The notes under the pieces are model-generated. The model saw nothing but the letters and a program-made list of their open reading frames with translations. It ran no database searches and was not told the DNA's origin. Both the position numbers and the translations under genes were made by a program. A stretch of DNA of 64,000 nucleotides from Amyloporia xantha (Eukaryota > Basidiomycota > Agaricomycetes > Polyporales > Adustoporiaceae): positions 434,001 through 498,000 of the forward strand of contig JAYKKR010000001.1 in the NCBI GenBank assembly GCA_036971615.1. The letters are read 5' to 3'. Shown piece after piece: positions 58,777 through 64,000 of this stretch; positions within the stretch are counted from its first letter, which is position 1, and each line of letters begins with the position of its first letter.

Positions 58777-60047
58777 ATGGCCGAACAAATAGACACGATT
58801 TCCGCCGGCCACGTTCTCTCTCAGTACGTCTGTACATTTTCTGTGACACTCCTCAGAATATGACGGCTCTTCACAGTCCTGATATCAGTCAGCCCGATGG
58901 TGTCTCACTTGGTCCTGTTGATCGCGAAGCTGTGGATAGAGTGGGTGTTAAGTCACTATGTTCTCATTTTTGTACTGAATGTCGACCAATCACAAGCTGG
59001 CCATAGCTACTGTATCCAAGACGGCTATCAATGATTTTCTTGCAAGAGTCGACTACTCAGACCCGGACTATCCGCGCGATCCGGAACTCGAATTGCGTGT
59101 CAAGGAGGTGTCACGATTCTGGGACTTCGGAAAGCCGATAGAGGCCAACATCACCATGGGCACTCTTTTTGCAGAGATGGCATACAGCCACATTACCAAC
59201 ATCGATCTCAAGGTCGCGATAGCCGTGGTCACTACGCTCGGGAGCTGCATAGACGACCCAGAGATTTTGGACAAGTTGCCCTACGACGATTTCCTCCGCA
59301 AGTTCTGTAATGGCACTGCGCAAGATGACACGGGGCTTTTGGGTGCCTTTGCGAGGTGTCTCGCCGACATGTCAAAGTACTTCCCGCCGTTTGCCGTCGG
59401 GACTATCTTCGTCTCGATCATGCAATTTATGAACGCGACGATACTCGAAAATGTCACAAAAGATGCGGTTTTGACCACCGGAGCTCTTCCGTTCGTGGAG
59501 TATCGACGATTCATAAGTGGGGTTCCTGAGGCCTTTGTGTGCTTTATATGGGAAGGCGTTCACTTCCCTGACGTCAAGGTGTACATGCAAGCAATCCCGT
59601 AAGTCTGTTTGCATTGAATTCCCTCAGGAACTATTTTCTGAAGACAAGACAGAGACGCTTGCCTTTTTCTGAACTATGCGAAGTGAGTATACCATCCCTA
59701 TCAGTCACGTCGTACTGTGTGCGCGCCCACCTGACAGTACTATCTGCAGTGATATTATGTCTTTTTACAAGGAGGAGATTGGAGAGGATGTAGCCAACTA
59801 CATCCGCGATCGCGCTCGTGTCACAGGCAAATCCTCTCTGGATACGCTCCGAGAGGTTATCGATCAAACAGTGGAGGCAGCTGACCGCGTACGCATCATT
59901 CTTGGCGAAGGAGCGGCTAGAGATGTATGGGACACATTTACAATGAGTTTCATCAAATTTCATTGTGCCAGTCCTCGATATCGTCTGGCGGAGATCCTTG
60001 GTGACAGATACGTTGCTGATCCTCCTGCGCACAAAACGGTGTACTAA
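58777..60047 (+). CDS. Tri5-like terpene synthase 5
   Basis: Class I terpene synthase of 346 residues. Exons: 58777-58823, 58877-58940, 58997-59598 (602 nt), 59653-59682 (30 nt) and 59750-60047. Acidic motif IDDPEILD; NSE triad after splicing is NDIMSFYKE; basic motif SPRYRL. DYPRDPELELRVKEV and PFVEYRRFISGV group it with copies 1 and 2. The clean 5' end (MAEQIDTISAGHVLSH) gives the best guide to the short first exons of the other copies. This copy lies 8.5 kb from pair 3/4. The C-terminal tail after the basic motif is longer and Pro-containing (DPPAHKTVY). The product is not predictable. Confidence 0.92.
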
Positions 60048-60847
60048 TAGTCTTGGGATTTGCGAGCTCTCTTGTTTCTCCCAGCTGTATATTATGCCGC
60101 AGAGGCTCCCGTATAGGAAATAAATACTTCAGTTTCAGGACAATAGCTACGCGAAATAAAAAGAAAGGATTCGAATGAAGTGGATAATTTTTGAAAACAT
60201 GCCTTCGTCGCACTCTCCGCTGTAGCGAAGGAACAGAAGGTGACAGGAACACACGGAAGGTCACAACGACCGATACCACCCTCCACGATAACGACAAATT
60301 TGATTATAAACCATCATAGGCGAAAAAATCATCGAGTGGAACGAGAATACAGAACACTTGGTCACCATTGCTGTATCGTCAGCGATTGGCGACAAAAGCC
60401 CCACCACCGTAGAACTGTCTGGCATTACATTCTCTGTAAGGTGTTTGCATATGGTTTGTCTAGGTCTTGTGCATGGCGATTAGTGGGGAGAAGGCTAAAC
60501 CCACGGCAGATGTATGAGGGGCTTCTTAGCACATGCTTGGGCTCTGCTGAAAGCAACTCGGCCTGAGCATTGCGCCGTGTGTTCAACTGACAAGAGGGCG
60601 GGCGTCTGAACGTCGGAAGCGGACGTGGTTAGCGAGGACACGATGAGGAGAGCATGTGGACGCCCTCTGCCCAGATTCAAACGTGGAAGCCAATACCGAC
60701 TAGGCCGATCGTTGCGCGACTCGCGGGGCTAAGTCTCCTATACAGTGGCTATACTTGCTTCTCCCTCAATGTCCTCGTCTAGCTCACTAAGGATGGTAGA
60801 GAATGGTGGGACTGCTCTAGAGTGGAGAGGTGTGGAGGTCGTCTGAA
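60048..60847. other. Intergenic with remnants beyond the relic zinc-finger gene
   Basis: About 800 bases between terpene synthase 5 and the duplicated promoter. Minus-strand frames continuing from the relic start do not resemble the zinc-finger protein of 11-12 kb. Confidence 0.45.
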
Positions 60848-60864
60848 AGCACAGAGAAGTTCAT
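60817..60864 (-). pseudogene. Relic 5' end of a C2H2-type gene copy
   Basis: The ATG at 60864 (minus) lies 90-96 bases from a TATA box, as in the 11 kb gene. It opens MNFSVLSDDLHTSPL before a stop. The first five codons and the D-L-x-T spacing match the repaired start of the gene at 11005. Nothing downstream matches its zinc-finger part. It is best seen as a duplication fragment. Confidence 0.6.
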
Positions 60865-61345
60865 GTTGAGTAGAATCTAGGTGGAAGTAACAGTACAGCT
60901 CAGGGAGGCGAGTCGGCCACAGAATGAAGAACATTGCAGACAACGAGAGGCCTTTTTATACGTGGACGGAACGCGTTCATTGTGCAGTAAAGCTCATGTG
61001 GGCTGTGGGATAGTAATGTTTCAGTATAGTGGAATAGCAAGGGTTCCGTATAAGAACGTCGAGTGCGCTGAATTTCGTGACGAGCACGCAGTTGCTAAAC
61101 CAAGAAGGAGTGAAGTCCAGAGTTCGCGATTATCGACACGCAATGAGCCACTCTAAGAGGCCCCAGTGACCTGTGCCAATCAGCTGCTGGAGCATGAAGC
61201 AACTTATTTCTGAGAATGGGTATGAAGAAAGTAAGGGAAGCACTGGTCATAGATGCAACAGTTATATAAAGAATATCAGAGGCGGTCGCGACGAGCGCTC
61301 TCGATGAACGCGATCACGGGATTCGCGTAAACGCAAGACGCGTCC
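60848..61345. repeat. Right arm of the ~500 bp inverted duplication
   Basis: Plus strand resembles the minus strand at 10520-11020. TATA box (minus-strand TATAAAAAGG near 60954-60960), the GTTCATTGTGCAGTAAA block and the block around GAGCCACTC are conserved with substitutions and small gaps. Blocks of similarity persist to about 61345 (GCGATCACGGGATTCGCG). Confidence 0.85.
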
Positions 61346-61712
61346 TGGTAGTATGTGCTAAATCATCGAACATTGAATAGGGTAATGTCGATCAACGGTA
61401 TGCCAGTGTCCTACATCACAATACTTATGAGTGGCGTCAATTTATTGAGACAGATTATTTGTAGTATACAGATTGATGTGTGCTTCGAGTGGGAGTGGCA
61501 CGTTGAGCTTCAAAGTCTATCATCACTCATAAGTGGGTGTTGACTCACAAATATATTCTATCCAGATGCGTATTGTTTCCCCGCGATGGCAAATGCAAAT
61601 GCCTCAGCTGAGAAAACATACAAGTGATTCCATAGTGATGGGTTACTGTACATTCGTCCACATCAGTGCTACTAATATGCTTCCTCTTAACGAGACGAGG
61701 ATACGGCTAGCA
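61346..61712. other. Intergenic
   Basis: About 370 bases 3' of the MFS transporter gene. Nothing was recognised. Confidence 0.4.
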
Positions 61713-64000
61713 TTAGGGTTCTGTGTCCTTCTTATCCTCTGACTCAATTACTTCTGTCGACACTCCCTTCGCGTGTATATGCTTCTCACTAGGCTGCCAT
61801 CCGAATGAGTTCCAGGGCTTGACCCTAGAGCGGTACATCTCATCGACCTATTTTCGTTAGATCAGACAGAAGGTCGAGTTGAACAGCGTAACATACCTCC
61901 TCTAGGCTGAGACCGAGAGTCTCTGGAATAAAAAGATATACGTAGACAAATCCGAACAGCAGCGTGCTGCAAAATATCAACAAAATCAGAGGTCCAATTT
62001 TTGCGACGATTCGAGGCGAGAAAAAGCTGATCAGGAAGTTCCAGACCCAGGCTGCGTATTATCGTTAGAGAAGTCGTGGATGCCAACAGTACAATCATGC
62101 TCACTTGTTGCAGAGCCCAGTGCAATGCATTTTGGTCTCACTCTCAAGGGGAAGCTTTCTCCGAGATAGACCCTGAAAAGAACCCAACATCAGACGCAAG
62201 CTTAATAAGCGATGAACAAAGTGATATTTGCCAAGATGTCGGGCCCCAAGTCAGAGCCTGAAAGAATACGTGCATAAGGGCGAATGCTATGAGTACATCC
62301 CCGCCTTGTCTGTTGCGCGAGGTTAACTGATCGGCCGGGGTTCCTGAAGGTGCGAGCAAAAAATGCCCTACTAGGGCTGTGATCACGGCACAGGTAGCCT
62401 GGAGGAGGGCGCCCGTAAGAAGGGACTAGAGGAAAGCGATACGATTAGCCAAAGATATAGTCACCCGAACCTGAATCGAAATTTACCCTTCGACGGCCCC
62501 AGACGTCAATAAGGTACAGAGCTGGTAACACTCCCGCAACCGTCATTGCTCCTAATATAGTTTGAATTACGTATGGCGAGAGTCTGTGGTTCAATCAATG
62601 ACACAGCTGCATCACTCTTGATGTGTCGCACGTACTGTGTTCCGGCACTCTATCGTCGTTACAAATCCAGACCGCCTTGTGAATAAACAGGAAGTGGAGG
62701 AAAATGGGCCTACTTACCTGGAAAAAGGTATCTCCGTAGTAGACTGTATATCCCGATACGCGATTAGCCCTCGAATACTTGAGTGTTGAACTTACAATAA
62801 AAGTTTTGCCCATTCATCTGTTGTAAGAATTGCAGCATCATTCCATTGATAGCTCTTTTCCACAACATGTTTCTCTTAGAAAAACATTCCAGCCACGTAG
62901 CTTTTCCGCCCTCGTTTTCTGCCTTAATGGCGAATTCAAGTTCTTCAATGATCTCTTGCACCAGCGGATCATCTTCATGCACACTATTCAGGTCTGACAC
63001 GACAGCATGTGCTTCCGCTTCTCTGCCTGTAGCTAAAAGATGCCGGCTGGCCATAAGTTAAGTCAGGATGGCAGAACGATCAAGATTGCGGTGAACATCT
63101 TACGGGGATTCCGGTAAGAAGAGAATACCGGAGAACAGGATGATCCCCCAGACAATCTGAAGACCGATGGGAATGCGCCAAGACGCCGACCCGCTGATAT
63201 TGTGCGTCCCGAGCTCGATGACATCACTGATGAAAATACTGGGAGGAAAACTGTCTCAGAACATATATGCTAACGGACAACCTAAATCACCCACCCTGCA
63301 AATATAAACGCCTGGTAAAGAACAATGAGCGCACCCCGTAGCGCCTTGGGTCTGTTTCACCGTTGTATAGCGGCACGACACCTTAATCGCATGTTAAGCC
63401 TGCAAGTCAAGTCATTGTACTGTATAGACATACCTGACAGTGCGCCCACGCCGAGGCCGGCGACGAAACGACCAAAAACAATCTGCACAAGTGAATTGCC
63501 TGTTCCCGTTTGGATGGCGACGCCAGCAGTGAAGACCGCGGCCCAAATAACCACCGATCCTCTCCGACCGAACCGATCAGACGTGAATGCCTGGGCAATG
63601 GCACCAACGATAGTGCTATCCAACGTACATGAGCGCTGAGCGGAACAGACGAGTTACAAGATGCACTGGCATTACCCTGCTCCAAGCAAAGAGGTAATGA
63701 TGGATTGCCGTGAACTGGATAGATAAGGCTGTCCATCTGCGCCAACTTGGCCAAAGCGAGCGGCGAAATCAGGCATAATGAGACATCCCTGGAAATTATC
63801 TCAATTGGTTCATAATAACAGTACTGCTGAACTAGGGCGCACCGAGATCACCCCCAGATCATATCCGAAAATAAAGCCTTGCATAATAGAGGCGCTGTTC
63901 TGAATGCAGAGTTACGCATCAGTAGAGGGTCACTAAAACGTAATCGGCCATTTACTAACAATATCTCGGAGACAGGCGATGGAAATGCAGGCAGGAACAT
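61713..64000 (-). CDS. MFS sugar transporter (partial, 5' end beyond the window)
   Basis: Twelve-helix sugar-porter-family transporter on the minus strand, with its start outside the right edge. Exons carry FIFGYDLGVIS, DRFGRRGSVVIWAAVFTAG, FGRFVAGLGVGALS, then ILFLPESPRHLLATGREAEA, the PESPR motif of sugar transporters. A cytosolic loop and QFLQQMNGQNFYY follow, and the PETLGLSLEE motif precedes a C-terminal VDEMYRSRVKPWNSFGW, ending at 61713-61715. Introns are short and numerous. The hallmark motifs make the family certain; the substrate (hexose or other) is not readable. Its position next to terpene synthase 5 and the duplicated promoter is noted, but an export role is unsupported: the family mostly imports sugars. 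Confidence 0.88.

Noticed and set aside
33368..60047. A trichothecene biosynthetic cluster
   Set aside because: Only Tri5-like synthases are present; no P450s or acetyltransferase genes were recognised, the acidic motif differs from Fusarium Tri5, and housekeeping genes are interleaved.
1..64000. CRISPR arrays, prokaryotic operons, ribosome binding sites, transposons or LTRs
   Set aside because: The window is eukaryotic with spliceosomal introns; no spaced repeats, terminal repeats or transposase-like frames were recognised.

Overview
This is a nuclear window from a filamentous fungus, almost certainly a mushroom-forming basidiomycete (Agaricomycetes). The evidence is: nearly every gene is cut by many 50-70 base GT-AG introns; there is a RAD51-mediator gene (swi5) made of micro-exons; conserved eukaryotic genes (CCT3, dynactin p150, importin-9, DUS2) sit beside two small TALE-type homeodomain genes; and there is an expanded family of trichodiene-synthase-like (Tri5-type) terpene synthases. 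No transposon, rRNA, tRNA or CRISPR was recognised.

Layout. Left third (1-32 kb): CCT3 chaperonin subunit (+), a conserved TPR-like protein (-), homeodomain gene A (-), an N-terminally anchored MOSC protein (+), a C2H2 zinc-finger regulator (+), an RCC1-repeat protein (+), swi5 (-), a full-length ABCA-type ABC transporter (+), a small acidic protein (+), dynactin p150/Glued (-), homeodomain gene B (+) and an FMN split-barrel (PNPOx-like) protein (-).

Middle and right (33-60 kb): five Tri5-like terpene synthase loci, all on + strand, arranged as tandem pair 1/2 (33.4-36.7 kb), tandem pair 3/4 (46.5-50.3 kb) and single locus 5 (58.8-60.0 kb). They alternate with ordinary genes: DUS2 tRNA-dihydrouridine synthase, a GPI-anchor-type secreted protein, an F-box protein, importin-9 and an RS-rich nuclear protein. 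Copies 1, 2, 3 and 5 share an identical gene structure: exon 3 is exactly 602 nt, exon 4 is a 30 nt micro-exon, and the last intron always splits the Asn codon of the NSE metal-binding motif. Copy 4 has a 609 nt exon 3 that breaks the frame and looks like a pseudogene. The far right holds a relic copy of the zinc-finger gene promoter and an MFS sugar transporter that runs off the edge.

What ties the window together: about 500 bases of promoter plus the first codons of the C2H2 gene (10.5-11.0 kb) recur in inverted orientation at 60.85-61.35 kb, 50 kb away, bracketing the terpene synthases. Each copy explains the other: the comparison indicates a one-base insertion just after the start codon of the left copy, while the right copy retains only about 15 codons. 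The terpene synthases, the ABC and MFS transporters, the FMN protein and the local regulators could form a loose specialised-metabolism neighbourhood, but housekeeping genes are interleaved and no P450 was found, so a classical compact cluster is not supported. Several otherwise good genes show single-base frame breaks (TPR gene, C2H2 gene, terpene synthase 4, probably importin-9); whether these are real or uncorrected assembly indels is the main open question.
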